A stretch of 58,839 nt of DNA, from the NCBI GenBank assembly GCA_946409935.1, contig CAMJYG010000005.1, positions 1 through 58,839 on the forward strand, read 5' to 3'. The position numbers and the translations under genes are program-made. Shown here piece after piece: positions 8,609-17,750 of the stretch (positions are counted from its first letter, which is position 1; each line of letters starts with the position of its first letter). A model generated the notes under the pieces. That model did not search any database and was not told the origin of the DNA. It saw only the letters and a program-made list of their open reading frames with translations. This DNA is from an uncultured Clostridium sp. (GTDB lineage Bacteria > Bacillota > Clostridia > TANB77 > CAG-508).

Positions 8609-9455
8609 TTAAAAGCTCATTAATCACATTATCAATACTTTCTTGAGGAGTAGATGCACCTGCCATAATCCCTATTTTTCCGTATTTTTCCAAATTCTCT
8701 TTATTTAATTCTTCTGCAGTTTCAATACAAATACTATTTTTACAATTTTGAATAGAAATTTCATATAATTTCTTGGTATTAGAACTATTCTTTCCTCCAA
8801 TAATAATCATATAGTTGGCTTCTTTAGATATTTTTTCCGTTTCTTTTTGTCTTAATTCCGTCGCTTTACAAATTGTATTTTTAACTATTAACTCTATATT
8901 TTCAGATAATCCTTTTTGTATTTCTTCCTTTATATTTTCAAATTTTTGTAAGCTATATGTGGTTTGTGCTATTAATAATAGTTTTGTGAATTTAGCCTTT
9001 TTAAAATTATTTAATGCTTCTTCAATGTCATCTTCTTTTTCAATAATAAAATAATTCTCTCCGCAATAACTAATAGTCCCTACAGTTTCCGGATGATTAC
9101 TACTTCCACATATAAATATATAATATCCTTTTTTAGAATATTGTTCAGCAACTTCATGGATTTTTAATACATTTGGACATGTATAATCTTTTATAGTTAT
9201 TTTATTTTTCTTTGCATATTCATATGTATTCTTTGTAATTCCATGTGCTCTTATTATTGTTGTTTCAGTTGAATCTTCAATTTTTTCAATAAAATTCAAT
9301 CCCTTTTGTCTCAAACTATCTATTACTTGTTTATTATGTACTAACTCCCCTAAACAATTTATTTTTTTATTATTTTTTAACTCTTCTATTGCACCATCAA
9401 CTGCTCTTTTAACTCCATAACAAAAGCCAGCTGTTTTTCCAACTATTATATCCAT
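8601..9455 (-). CDS. ispH: 4-hydroxy-3-methylbut-2-enyl diphosphate reductase
   Basis: A 284-residue IspH/LytB protein that makes IPP and DMAPP in the last step of the MEP isoprenoid pathway using a [4Fe-4S] cluster. The three cluster cysteines are visible in GFCYGVKRAV, DYTCPNV and NTICKATELRQKE, with RAHGI and the closing GASTPQ motif. It is a standalone IspH, not the IspH-RpsA fusion of many Clostridia. The leader carries GTGCCTTGTGAAAGGAATG, a box also seen before other genes here. ispG lies just upstream across a family E element. Confidence 0.96.
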   Translation of the reverse strand: MDIIVGKTAGFCYGVKRAVDGAIEELKNNKKINCLGELVHNKQVIDSLRQKGLNFIEKIEDSTETTIIRAHGITKNTYEYAKKNKITIKDYTCPNVLKIHEVAEQYSKKGYYIFICGSSNHPETVGTISYCGENYFIIEKEDDIEEALNNFKKAKFTKLLLIAQTTYSLQKFENIKEEIQKGLSENIELIVKNTICKATELRQKETEKISKEANYMIIIGGKNSSNTKKLYEISIQNCKNSICIETAEELNKENLEKYGKIGIMAGASTPQESIDNVINELLNI

Positions 9456-9489
9456 ATATAATCACATTCCTTTCACAAGGCACAAATCA

Positions 9490-9614
9490 GTTTGGAAAAG
9501 AATTAAATTTTGGCAAGGAAAATTTTATTAAAAAGGCAAGGGCGCATACTTGTTGTATGTAACCGCGTTTTTAATGAAATTTGACAAAGCCAAAATTGTA
9601 ATTATTTTTCAAAC
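9490..9614. repeat. Family E hairpin element, copy 1
   Basis: Outer arms GTTTGGAAAAGAATTAAATT and its imperfect complement (ending ATTATTTTTCAAAC) enclose an inner hairpin GCGCATAC...GTATGTAACCGCG. Nearly the same sequence recurs at 57598-57720. Noncoding, between ispG and ispH. Confidence 0.8.
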
Positions 9615-9649
9615 TTTAATATCTTCCTTCCAATATTCCTTGTAATACA

Positions 9650-10702
9650 TTATATCATTTTTAAAATTTCCTCTTTTAAAACTTTAACAATCTCTTCCTG
9701 TTTTACCTTTTTTATTATCTCTCCATTTTTAAATAAAAGCCCTTCTTTTATTCCTCCTGCTATTCCTATATCTGCTTCTCTTGCTTCCCCCGGTCCATTT
9801 ACAGCACATCCCATAACAGCTACTGTAATATCTGCTTCAATAGTTTGTAGGAAATCTTCTACCTCTTTAGCCATTGGTATTAAATCTATTTGTGTTCTTC
9901 CACAAGTTGGACATGCAATTAGAGTTGGAGTATTATGATACAAATTACAATCTTTTAAAATTTCTTTAGCAACTTTTATTTCTTTAACTGGATCATCTGA
10001 TAAAGAAACTCTAATTGTATCTCCTATTCCATTTCTTAACATATAACCTAAACCTATACTAGATTTAACTGTTCCACTAAATTCTGTTCCTGCCTCTGTA
10101 ATTCCTAAATGTAAAGGACAATCAAATACTCTAGAAGCTTCCTCATAACTTTCTATACATAAATCTAGATTAGAGGCTTTTAAAGATACAGCATAATTTT
10201 TAAAATTCATATTTTCTAAAATATCAATATGTCTTTTGGCGCTTTCAACCATTGCTTTCGCTGTTGGTTTTCCATATTTTTCTAACAAATCTTTTTCTAG
10301 AGAACCGGCATTTACACCTATTCTAATTGGTATATTTTTTTCCTTACACTTGTCAACTACTTGCCTTACCTTATCTTCAGATCCAATATTTCCTGGATTT
10401 ATTCGTACTTTATCAACTCCAGATTCTATTGCTTCCAAAGCAATTTTATAATCAAAATGAATATCTGCAACAATTGGAATATGTATTTTCTCTTTGATTT
10501 TTTTAATTGCTTTAGCATCTTCTATATCTAAACAGGCAACTCTTATAATTTGGCATCCTACTTTTTCTAATTGTAAAATCTGATTTACCGTAGATTCTAC
10601 ATCTTTAGTTTTAGTATTACACATAGACTGAATTACAACTTTATCTTGTCCCCCTATTTGAACATTTCCTACCATAATTTTTCTTGTATCTTTTCTTAAC
10701 AT
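9650..10702 (-). CDS. ispG: 4-hydroxy-3-methylbut-2-en-1-yl diphosphate synthase
   Basis: A 350-residue IspG/GcpE protein, the penultimate MEP-pathway enzyme, which converts MEcPP to HMBPP with a [4Fe-4S] cluster. Seen are the TIM-barrel N-terminus ([25 protein letters not shown]) and the C-terminal cluster motifs ACPTCGRTQ and [11 protein letters not shown]. The length is normal for the short bacterial form. AAAGGAG lies before ATG. With ispH it completes the pathway end and would supply any local isoprenoid chemistry. Confidence 0.97.
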   Translation of the reverse strand: MLRKDTRKIMVGNVQIGGQDKVVIQSMCNTKTKDVESTVNQILQLEKVGCQIIRVACLDIEDAKAIKKIKEKIHIPIVADIHFDYKIALEAIESGVDKVRINPGNIGSEDKVRQVVDKCKEKNIPIRIGVNAGSLEKDLLEKYGKPTAKAMVESAKRHIDILENMNFKNYAVSLKASNLDLCIESYEEASRVFDCPLHLGITEAGTEFSGTVKSSIGLGYMLRNGIGDTIRVSLSDDPVKEIKVAKEILKDCNLYHNTPTLIACPTCGRTQIDLIPMAKEVEDFLQTIEADITVAVMGCAVNGPGEAREADIGIAGGIKEGLLFKNGEIIKKVKQEEIVKVLKEEILKMI

Positions 10703-11051
10703 ATTTAAATTCTCCTTTAATACATATATTTTTTATTTTGCTATATTTTTTAGTATTATTTAAATTAGAAAAAAATAATTTTCCTTTGAAAATAAAATCT
10801 TTTATTTTCGCTTCGAGCTACGCAGCTTACTTAGACGCTTAATATATTTTCTATTATTTTATATTTACACAAAAGGCTTATTATGAAAATACATAATAAG
10901 TCTTTTGTCCTTAATTATTAAATTCCTTTAAATCCTTTAAAATCTAATTTATAAAATATCTCTGCTTTATTCTTATTCACATTTTCTAGATATAGTATCC
11001 CCTGCCTATTGCAGAAATTTTCTAATCTAAACATTTCGTACAGAAACACTT
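10703..11051. other. 349-bp intergenic region
   Basis: Holds a terminator-like hairpin (10871-10906) and, around 10780-10850, a hairpin with a GAGCTACGCAGC segment resembling the ends of the local repeat families. A minus-strand 38-codon frame (about 10920-11033) has no ribosome-binding site and is probably noncoding. Confidence 0.4.
10871..10906 (-). terminator. Terminator downstream of the response regulator gene
   Basis: AAAAGGCTTATTATG pairs with CATAATAAGTCTTTT with one mismatch. Confidence 0.6.
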
Positions 11052-11792
11052 TTATTTTGAGGCAATATAATAACCTACACCTCTTTTTGTTATTAAAATT
11101 TTAGGCATTGACGTATCTTTTTCTATTTTTTCTCTTATTCTCCTTACAGTTACATCAACTGTCCTAATATCCCCATAATATTCATAGCCCCATACTTTTT
11201 CTAACAATGTTTCTCTTGTTACTACTTGTTCTGGTTGCATTGCTAAAAATTTTAGTACCTCAAATTCTCTTAATGTTAAATCTATTATTTCTCCTCTAAC
11301 TTTTACTTCAAATTTATCTAAATCTAATTCTAACTCTCCAACTACTATTTTGCTTTCTTTCTTTGCTTCTTCCTGAACATTTTCAACTTTTTTATTTGCA
11401 GCTACTGCATCAACTTTTCTTAAATTAGCTTTAACTCTTGCAACAAGCTCTCTTACACTAAAAGGCTTTGTAATATAATCATCCGCACCAAGTTCAAGTC
11501 CTAATATTTTATCTATTTCACCATCTTTAGCTGTTAACATTAAAACTGGAATGTTTAAAGAATTTTTTATTCTCTTGCATACAGATAATCCATCTAATTT
11601 TGGAAGCATTATATCCAATAAAATTAAATCTGGTTTTTTCTCCAAAGCCATATTGACTGCAGTTATTCCATCATTTGCTTCTATTGTATTATATCCTTCT
11701 TTTTGTAAATTGTATACTAATATTTCTACTATAGGTTGCTCATCATCAACTATTAGTATAGTCTTTGCATCTTTATCAAATTCTTCTTCCAC
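11052..11792 (-). CDS. OmpR/PhoB-family response regulator (WalR-like)
   Basis: A 246-residue regulator: receiver domain (about 9-125) with phospho-acceptor Asp in LILLDIMLP, conserved Thr in LMLTAKD and Lys in ITKPF, an Ala/Lys-rich linker, then a winged-helix DNA-binding domain (about 150-244) with LTLREFEVLKFL and RTVDVTVRRIREKIE. It most resembles WalR/YycF-type cell-wall regulators. The start is GTG behind AAAGGCGG. No histidine kinase is next to it, so the partner is encoded elsewhere. The WalR subtype is tentative. Confidence 0.9.
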   Translation of the reverse strand: MEEEFDKDAKTILIVDDEQPIVEILVYNLQKEGYNTIEANDGITAVNMALEKKPDLILLDIMLPKLDGLSVCKRIKNSLNIPVLMLTAKDGEIDKILGLELGADDYITKPFSVRELVARVKANLRKVDAVAANKKVENVQEEAKKESKIVVGELELDLDKFEVKVRGEIIDLTLREFEVLKFLAMQPEQVVTRETLLEKVWGYEYYGDIRTVDVTVRRIREKIEKDTSMPKILITKRGVGYYIASK

Positions 11793-11927
11793 AAAAATTC
11801 CGCCTTTCTATTTAGCTTAAATTGTTCAAAATCTTAGTAATTAGTTAATTTATAGTATATTTATATCACAATTATATTTTTTATACAAGGCTTTTTGAAA
11901 ATTTTTGCAATGTTACGTTACTTAAAT

Positions 11928-12089
11928 GTTACAATTCACAGCTTTTAAAATAGTGTGCCTTGCCTAGCGCAATTACTATATAATTTTTTAGGAGGCACCT
12001 CCAAGCGATAACCTCTTGGGTTGCCTCCTAAAAAATTATATAGTAATTGCTGGCGCGGGCTTAAAGTTTTATTAGCTGTGAATTGTAAT
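11928..12089. repeat. Family A-type element with a long perfect hairpin
   Basis: Terminal repeats GTTACAATTCACAGC (11928-11942) and GCTGTGAATTGTAA (12075-12088) enclose a perfect 28-bp stem (11970-11997 with 12022-12049) around a 24-base loop. The interior differs from the other family A elements although the ends are the same. No ORF. Confidence 0.85.
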
Positions 12090-12091
12090 AT

Positions 12092-12826
12092 TTAAATACT
12101 ATCTTTACAAATTTTTTCAATTTCTTGTTTAGTCAAATATCTCCACTTCCCCAGTGGTATATCTTTTACACCTATACCTGCAATTTTACTTCTATGTAGT
12201 GCCAAAACTTTATGTCCAATTGCCTCACACATTTTTCTAATTTGTCTGTTTTTTCCCTCATGAATAACTATTTCTAATCTTGAAAAATTTTTCTCTTCAT
12301 CAGTTTTTAATATTTTAACTTTTGCTGGCTTTGTTTTATATCCATCAATTTCAACACCATTTTTTAAAATTTCAACTTCATCTTCTTTTATCAAATCTTT
12401 GATAGTTACAGTATATGTTTTTTCAATTTCATGTTTTGGATGTGTTACTTTATAAACAAAGTCTCCATCATTTGTTAAAATTAATGCACCAGATGTATAC
12501 ATATCTAATCTTCCTACTGGTACTAATCTTTGTTTAACTTTTACTAAGTCTAAAACTGAATCTCTTTGAAATTGATCTTTAACTGTTGTTACATATCCTA
12601 TGGGTTTATTTAAAAGTATATATACATGTTCATCTTTTATTTTAACTTCTTTTCCATTATATATTATTTTATCTTCGTCCGGATTTACCTTCGTTCCTAA
12701 TTCAGTTACAATTTTACCATTTAACATTATTTTCCCTTGAGTAATTAGCTCTTCAGATTTTCTTCTTGATGCAATTCCCGCTTCTGCTAAAAACTTTTGC
12801 AAACGTATTTCATTTTTAATATTCAT
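12092..12826 (-). CDS. 23S rRNA pseudouridine synthase (RluB/RsuA family)
   Basis: A 244-residue protein: N-terminal S4 RNA-binding domain (RLQKFLAEAGIASRRKSEELI-like) and RsuA-type synthase domain with catalytic Asp in GRLDMYTSGALIL and the closing EGKNRQIRKMCEAIGH motif. It isomerises uridine in rRNA, most likely position 2605 of 23S rRNA if it is RluB. AAGGA precedes ATG. It starts 22 bp from the end of the AAA-nuclease gene and may be read with it. Confidence 0.92.
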   Translation of the reverse strand: MNIKNEIRLQKFLAEAGIASRRKSEELITQGKIMLNGKIVTELGTKVNPDEDKIIYNGKEVKIKDEHVYILLNKPIGYVTTVKDQFQRDSVLDLVKVKQRLVPVGRLDMYTSGALILTNDGDFVYKVTHPKHEIEKTYTVTIKDLIKEDEVEILKNGVEIDGYKTKPAKVKILKTDEEKNFSRLEIVIHEGKNRQIRKMCEAIGHKVLALHRSKIAGIGVKDIPLGKWRYLTKQEIEKICKDSI

Positions 12827-12847
12827 TTTTAATATAATTCCTTAATA

Positions 12848-14530
12848 TTATTTTATTTTTTCAACAAAAAGCTCATCATTTACAGCAACCACTACATACC
12901 TATTTAAATCTTTAATATTTTTTATTTCTTCAAATTCACAATAAGCTTTCAATTGTTCTTTTGCCTGTTCTTTTATTTCTTCTAATTTGCTTTTTTCACC
13001 TTTTTTTAAATATTGAAATTCTATCATTACTGCTTTATATCCTTTTGTATTATCCTTTGGAACAAATAATAAATCAGGATAATTTCTATTTACTTCTAAT
13101 TCTGATTTTATCCAAAATAGTTTTAAGTTCATTGCTATACAATAAAATATCAATTTTACATATTTCTCATCAAATTTTTGATAATCTCTATTTGATAAAT
13201 TATTTAAATATCTATGTGCTATTTCTACTAATTTGTCTATTTTTCCTTCTAATGCTATCTCTTCAAGTATTTTATTATGTTCATCATTTGAAATACTTAA
13301 ATTATTTTCTTTGTTTAATAAATTTAGAAAATAACTTGAATAAATTTCACTCATTATCTTATTAGGTATTTTTAATTCCGGTATTCCTAATCTCTCTCCT
13401 GCAATTGTTAAATATCCCAAATAAAATAACATTGAAGCAAATTCTTCATCTTTGAACTCAACCTCTGGATTAAACTTTTCCGTTATTTCTGTCATTACTC
13501 CTTCTCCAGATATTGTTTTTTCTAATATTTCCTGTTTTTTCTCTCCTTTAGATAAGCTTAGCATTTTACTTAATTTACTATAATCACTTGCTATATTTAC
13601 ATCTATTAGTTTCTCTGGTATTCTTTTTAATCTTATATAATCGCTCAAAAAATATAAGCACATATTTGAATTATATATTTTCTCTTTTGCATTAATACCA
13701 AATTTATATCCATCATAATTTTCTTTCAGTATTGGCAAAATTATTGCTTGATTTTCTTGTATAATTTGTTGGTCATTTAATAATTCTTTTAATTCTTCCT
13801 GTGTAAAACCTAACATTTCATTAAATTCTTCATCTTGTGTTATATCTTTTCCGATATTAAAACCAGATGTTAAGCTATCTAAGGTTATTGGAGCTACACC
13901 TGTTATAAAGATTCTATCTACAACATTTTCAGTTCCTTCTTTTAATACTTCATACCATTTTCTAACTTTTCCATTTCTTGATACTAATTCTTTAAATTTT
14001 TCTGTTTGAAAACCTAAAAGTTCATTTGCAAAATGGTCATATTCATCTATAATTACATATATTTTTTCATTTGGTCTTTGCATCCTAAATGCAATAAACA
14101 AATTATTTAAAATACTTTCAACTTCATCTTCCCTATTTATATAAAAGTCTAATTCATATTTTCCTACAAAATATTCTATCCCACCTATTATTTTACTTTT
14201 AAAACCACCTACTGTTTTTTCTGTGGTTGACGTATCTATACCTGAAAAATTAAACCTTAAAATATAATAGCTATTTTTTAAATTGGTTGGATTTTTTCCT
14301 ATGTATGTATTTTTAAATAATTTTTCAAAACTATCTGTTGCTTTTATATCGTAATAATATTCTAAAGTGCTTGTAAATAACGTTTTTCCAAATTTTCTTG
14401 GACGTAAAAACATTATTCTTTTTTCTGGTAAATCTTCTATTTTTTTTATATATATCGTTTTATCTACATAATAATAATCCTCTATTATAAGCTCTTCATA
14501 ATTACTAATTCCATAAGGTAATTTTTTCAT
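12848..14530 (-). CDS. AAA-ATPase/PD-(D/E)XK nuclease family protein, copy 1
   Basis: A 560-residue protein of the AAA-ATPase-like plus PDDEXK_9 family, a multicopy group in Clostridia and Bacteroidetes of unknown role. It opens with LPYGISNYEELI, has a Walker A-like RPRKFGKTLFTS, Walker B VIIDEYDHFANELL and sensor-like RIFITGVAPITLDSLTSGFN, and ends in a nuclease-like domain (YPDLLFVP, then MIEFQYLKK). The ExK lysine of the other two copies (MIEFKYLKK, LIEFKYIKQ) is Gln here, so this copy may be nuclease-dead. It follows a prepilin-like gene, separated by a terminator also found before the other copies. Confidence 0.88.
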   Translation of the reverse strand: MKKLPYGISNYEELIIEDYYYVDKTIYIKKIEDLPEKRIMFLRPRKFGKTLFTSTLEYYYDIKATDSFEKLFKNTYIGKNPTNLKNSYYILRFNFSGIDTSTTEKTVGGFKSKIIGGIEYFVGKYELDFYINREDEVESILNNLFIAFRMQRPNEKIYVIIDEYDHFANELLGFQTEKFKELVSRNGKVRKWYEVLKEGTENVVDRIFITGVAPITLDSLTSGFNIGKDITQDEEFNEMLGFTQEELKELLNDQQIIQENQAIILPILKENYDGYKFGINAKEKIYNSNMCLYFLSDYIRLKRIPEKLIDVNIASDYSKLSKMLSLSKGEKKQEILEKTISGEGVMTEITEKFNPEVEFKDEEFASMLFYLGYLTIAGERLGIPELKIPNKIMSEIYSSYFLNLLNKENNLSISNDEHNKILEEIALEGKIDKLVEIAHRYLNNLSNRDYQKFDEKYVKLIFYCIAMNLKLFWIKSELEVNRNYPDLLFVPKDNTKGYKAVMIEFQYLKKGEKSKLEEIKEQAKEQLKAYCEFEEIKNIKDLNRYVVVAVNDELFVEKIK

Positions 14531-14598
14531 ACTAAACTCAATTTCCTTTCCATTGTTTTTCCGTCTTATTCTCTTCCAATATTTTACCCTATAAAAAG

Positions 14599-14638
14599 AA
14601 AAATCACAATAGATTTTTGTATTTCTATTGTGATTTTT
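14599..14638 (-). terminator. Intrinsic terminator between prepilin-like gene 1 and AAA-nuclease copy 1
   Basis: AAAAATCACAATAGA (14599-14613) pairs with TCTATTGTGATTTTT (14624-14638). Almost the same stem precedes the other two AAA-nuclease copies. Confidence 0.85.
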
Positions 14639-14651
14639 TATTACGCAACAA

Positions 14652-16352
14652 TTATTCAGTTTCTTGGATATAAAGTACTACTCTAAAACCTATTCCAAAA
14701 GAGGTTCTGTTTGATAAACCTCTACGCCAACATGCAGGTTGGCTGCTCATACTCGCAGGATTATCAATCCCACTACACTGACTATTTCCACCTCTTGTAA
14801 TATAAGCTATTCTATTTTCATTATCATATATATATGTGTATAACTCACTCGTCCATTCCGAAACATTCCCAGCTAAATCTGCTATATTTTTTTGATATCC
14901 CTTATTAGTATTTAATCCTGATGCATGAAAATGTGCCGGATTTGAATCGTTGATACTTGTATTAAACTCATATGCACTATGTGAAAATGTTCCATTTATC
15001 CAATTTCCTACTGAATTTCCATATATGAAATAATACCCTGTATTGCCATAATCTATTGTTTTGTATGTTCCCCAGTTTTGCGTTCCGATAGTGCCACCTA
15101 CTCCTATATTGGATCTTTCTAACCATTTCATTATTGTATCCCATTGCGTTCCTGTTATTAATCCGCTTTTATTATTTCCATAGATTGTACTATTTTTTAT
15201 CATTTTTTTTGCAACATAAAAACTATGGTCAAAGTCTATATCATTCCAAATTTTACTACCGTATTTGCTTACTGGTGTACTGTTATAGTTATTATTTACA
15301 TGTGTTGTTTCACTTGGGTCATTTGTTGCTGAATCTAATCCTGATTCATATCTTGCAACATAAAAACCACCATATATCTCTATTTGTGTACTTTCCGTTA
15401 CTGGTATTGCATTAGTCACATCTTCTAACGATGCCATTCCTGGATCTTTTGGATAATCTATATTTTTAGAGTATGTTACCACTTCATCTGATGTTCCTGT
15501 CGTACATGGTACCCATACAAATTCATTATCTAAATCATCTTTTATTACTAGGCCATTATTCCAACCTTTTACTTCGTCTAATGTAGTTTCATCTTCATAT
15601 TGCCACTTAGCCGCTGTTGTGTCTATCGCACTAAAGCCTTGTGGTATTACTGGATTTTTATATGTCATTTTTGACGTGTTTGTTGAACCTGATAATGTTC
15701 TGTTTTTTGTAATTGTTGTTTTTCCGGCCTCCGGATTTGGTAATACATAATATTCTGATAATTGTACTGTATATTCTATACTATAACTTTCTCCATCTGC
15801 TGAACCTGTTATTGTAAACGTCTTACTTTTTTCTGTTCCATTTGTTGTATATGGTACACTTGGTGATATTGAAGTTATTGTTCCTCCTTCTATATTTGCT
15901 GTTAAATTAATTTTTAATACTGTTCCTTCTTCTACTTTTTCTTCTGGAACTTCATCTCCATTTTCTAATGTTACTGTTACACTTGTTACTGTTGGTCTTG
16001 GTCCTGATTTTTCTACTGCTCCAGTTGCACTTATCGTAAATGATTTTCCATCTACTGTTACTTCGACTGGAAATGTTGCTTTTGTTACAGTTCCTACATG
16101 TCCTAAATTTTCAACTAGCTTTGATAACTCTAAATTACCATTTGTGCCATAGCTTCCCATTACCTCAACTTTTACTTTTTCTTCTGCTGCTGAATATTCT
16201 GTTACCTTTTTAGCATTTTGTGCTTGGCTTAATATTCCGTTATCTCCTGTTAATGTTGCAACTGTTACTCCTGCTAAAATTAACAACACGATTATAGTTA
16301 GTACCAATGCTATAAGAGTAATACCTTTTGTTTCTTTAAACTTCTTTTTCAT
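14652..16352 (-). CDS. Prepilin-like surface protein with C-terminal FGE/C-type-lectin-like domain, switch-controlled
   Basis: A 566-residue protein. A basic leader (KKKFKETKG) precedes a prepilin-type hydrophobic helix ITLIALVLTIIVLLILAG; the usual Glu at +5 is absent. An extended Thr-rich region with bacterial Ig-like character follows, then a C-terminal domain with NEFVWVP, LAGNVSEWTSE and GIGFRVVLY, typical of the formylglycine-generating-enzyme/sulfatase-modifying fold used as a C-type-lectin-like binding scaffold. Probably exported and displayed on the surface. GGAGG precedes ATG. The upstream region is a predicted invertible promoter, currently pointing away. No type IV pilus assembly genes are near. 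Confidence 0.8.
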   Translation of the reverse strand: MKKKFKETKGITLIALVLTIIVLLILAGVTVATLTGDNGILSQAQNAKKVTEYSAAEEKVKVEVMGSYGTNGNLELSKLVENLGHVGTVTKATFPVEVTVDGKSFTISATGAVEKSGPRPTVTSVTVTLENGDEVPEEKVEEGTVLKINLTANIEGGTITSISPSVPYTTNGTEKSKTFTITGSADGESYSIEYTVQLSEYYVLPNPEAGKTTITKNRTLSGSTNTSKMTYKNPVIPQGFSAIDTTAAKWQYEDETTLDEVKGWNNGLVIKDDLDNEFVWVPCTTGTSDEVVTYSKNIDYPKDPGMASLEDVTNAIPVTESTQIEIYGGFYVARYESGLDSATNDPSETTHVNNNYNSTPVSKYGSKIWNDIDFDHSFYVAKKMIKNSTIYGNNKSGLITGTQWDTIMKWLERSNIGVGGTIGTQNWGTYKTIDYGNTGYYFIYGNSVGNWINGTFSHSAYEFNTSINDSNPAHFHASGLNTNKGYQKNIADLAGNVSEWTSELYTYIYDNENRIAYITRGGNSQCSGIDNPASMSSQPACWRRGLSNRTSFGIGFRVVLYIQETE

Positions 16353-16373
16353 ATGTTTCCTCCTTCAATTCTC

Positions 16374-16576
16374 TCTTTAAGATATATACTTAAAGATAAA
16401 ATCAAAATTCAGAAATTCATTGAAAAAACTGTACTTATACAGATTTTTAGAAACTAATTTTCTAAAATAGTCCTTTTAAATTTAATTTTATGAAATTCTT
16501 TAAAAGTATTGACATAGTAGATTTTTATTGGTACATTATATTTATAAAGTTTATCTTTAAGTATATATCTTAAAGA
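16374..16576. promoter_or_regulatory. Predicted invertible promoter switch 1 (OFF orientation)
   Basis: Perfect inverted repeats of 27 bp (16374-16400 and 16550-16576) flank 149 bp. Each repeat has CTTTAAG and CTTAAAG arms around a 7-bp AT centre, like a tyrosine-recombinase site. Inside, TTGACA (16509-16514), 17 bases, TACATT (16532-16537) forms a plus-strand promoter directed away from the minus-strand prepilin-like gene. Inversion would turn it toward the gene. The spacer is unrelated to switches 2 and 3 except at the edges and promoter, yet the repeats are identical. Confidence 0.7.
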
Positions 16577-16615
16577 TAAATTTTTTTATTTGTTAATTCA
16601 GAACCTTTTTCCAAA

Positions 16616-17533
16616 TTATATTCTTTTCCTTTTTTCCAAATCATCTAATATATTTTTAAAATATTCAGGAACATCAGCTTCCAAAAACATATTTTCATTT
16701 GTAATTGGATGCCTAAATTTTAAACTTTTGGCATGTAAACATTGACCGATTACTTCCCACTCATTTTTACCATTTGAATATGTTGTATCCCCAACAATAG
16801 GATAACCAATTTGAGTTAAATGCACTCTTATTTGATGAGTTCTTCCAGTTTCTATTTTAACTTCCAATAGTGTATATTTGTCATATCTCTGTAGAACTTT
16901 GAAATGTGTAATAGCTTCTTTTCCATTTTTGGTTACTGCCATCTTTTTTCTATCTTTTGTACTTCTTCCAATTGGCATATTAATTGTTGCCTCGTTTTCT
17001 TTTACAATTCCTCTAACTAATGCTAAATATGTTTTTTGTACTTCATGATTTTTTATTTGTTCACTTAAATTAATATGTGCTTTATCATTTTTAGCTACAA
17101 TTAATAACCCAGATGTATCTTTATCAAGTCTGTGAACTATTCCAGGTCTAATTTCTCCACCAATTCCTGATAATGAATCTTTGCAAATTGCCATAATTGC
17201 ATTTACCAGTGTTCCATCTGGATTTCCATTAGCAGGATGAACAACCATTCCTTTCGGTTTATTTACAACAATTATATCATTGTCTTCATATATTATTTCA
17301 ATTGGTATTTCTTGAGCTTTTAATGATATGTCTTTTGGTTTATCTTCTTCAACTGTAATCTCATCATTTTCCTGTACTTTATACGATACCTTTGTTTTTT
17401 TACCATTTACCAATATTTTATTTTCTAATATCAACCTTTGAATAGTTACCCTTGAAGTATCTTTCATCTTTCTAGCTAAAAATGAATCTATTCTATTTGC
17501 TTCTTCATCTTTTTTTACAATAAAATTGTCCAC
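16616..17533 (-). CDS. 23S rRNA pseudouridine synthase RluD family
   Basis: About 305 residues: S4 domain (NRIDSFLARKM) then a RluA/RluD synthase domain with catalytic Asp in HRLDKDTSGLLIVAK and the GRTHQIRVHL motif. It should modify uridines in helix 69 of 23S rRNA if orthologous to RluD. I place the start at GTG 17533, nine bases after AAGGGTG; a GTG four codons upstream is also open but its ribosome-binding site would abut it. Flanked by the switch on one side and a family D element on the other. Confidence 0.92.
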   Translation of the reverse strand: MDNFIVKKDEEANRIDSFLARKMKDTSRVTIQRLILENKILVNGKKTKVSYKVQENDEITVEEDKPKDISLKAQEIPIEIIYEDNDIIVVNKPKGMVVHPANGNPDGTLVNAIMAICKDSLSGIGGEIRPGIVHRLDKDTSGLLIVAKNDKAHINLSEQIKNHEVQKTYLALVRGIVKENEATINMPIGRSTKDRKKMAVTKNGKEAITHFKVLQRYDKYTLLEVKIETGRTHQIRVHLTQIGYPIVGDTTYSNGKNEWEVIGQCLHAKSLKFRHPITNENMFLEADVPEYFKNILDDLEKRKRI

Positions 17534-17625
17534 TTTAATTTTCACCCTTTTTTCATCTAAAAATTATTTGCCAATTATTTTACCCGAAAGTACCTTTTTT
17601 CTTTTTGCTCTTATTACTCACATAG

Positions 17626-17750
17626 AATTTGAAAAAGAATTGGATAAATTTCTAGGCTAACAAGCAAGAAAGTTTGAGGCGTACTTTTTGTACGCTGATA
17701 GCTTTCGTAGCGCAGTTAAACGACGAAATTTGCCAATTATTTTTCGAATT
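17626..17750. repeat. Family D hairpin element, copy 1
   Basis: Outer arms AATTTGAAAAAGAATTGG and CCAATTATTTTTCGAATT enclose an inner hairpin with GGCGTAC TTTTT GTACGC and GTAGCGCAG. Nearly identical to 21923-22050. Its right end overlaps the stop codon of the next gene. Confidence 0.85.

Noticed and set aside
9490..9614. tRNA-like or CRISPR-repeat-like element
   Set aside because: The hairpins lack a cloverleaf and CCA end, and copies are dispersed rather than in a spacer array.
10920..11033. A 38-codon minus-strand frame starting MFRLENFCNRQ
   Set aside because: No ribosome-binding site, no recognisable family, and it lies in repeat-like intergenic DNA.
11052..11792. Complete WalRK two-component operon
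   Set aside because: No histidine kinase or YycH/YycI-type genes are nearby; only the regulator is present.
12848..14530. Restriction-modification or defence island for the AAA/PDDEXK genes
   Set aside because: No methyltransferase, specificity subunit or known defence partner is adjacent; the constant neighbours are surface genes.
14652..16352. Diversity-generating retroelement target, because FGE/C-type-lectin-like C-terminal domains are common DGR variable proteins
   Set aside because: No reverse transcriptase and no template-like repeat of the C-terminal coding region were found in the window.
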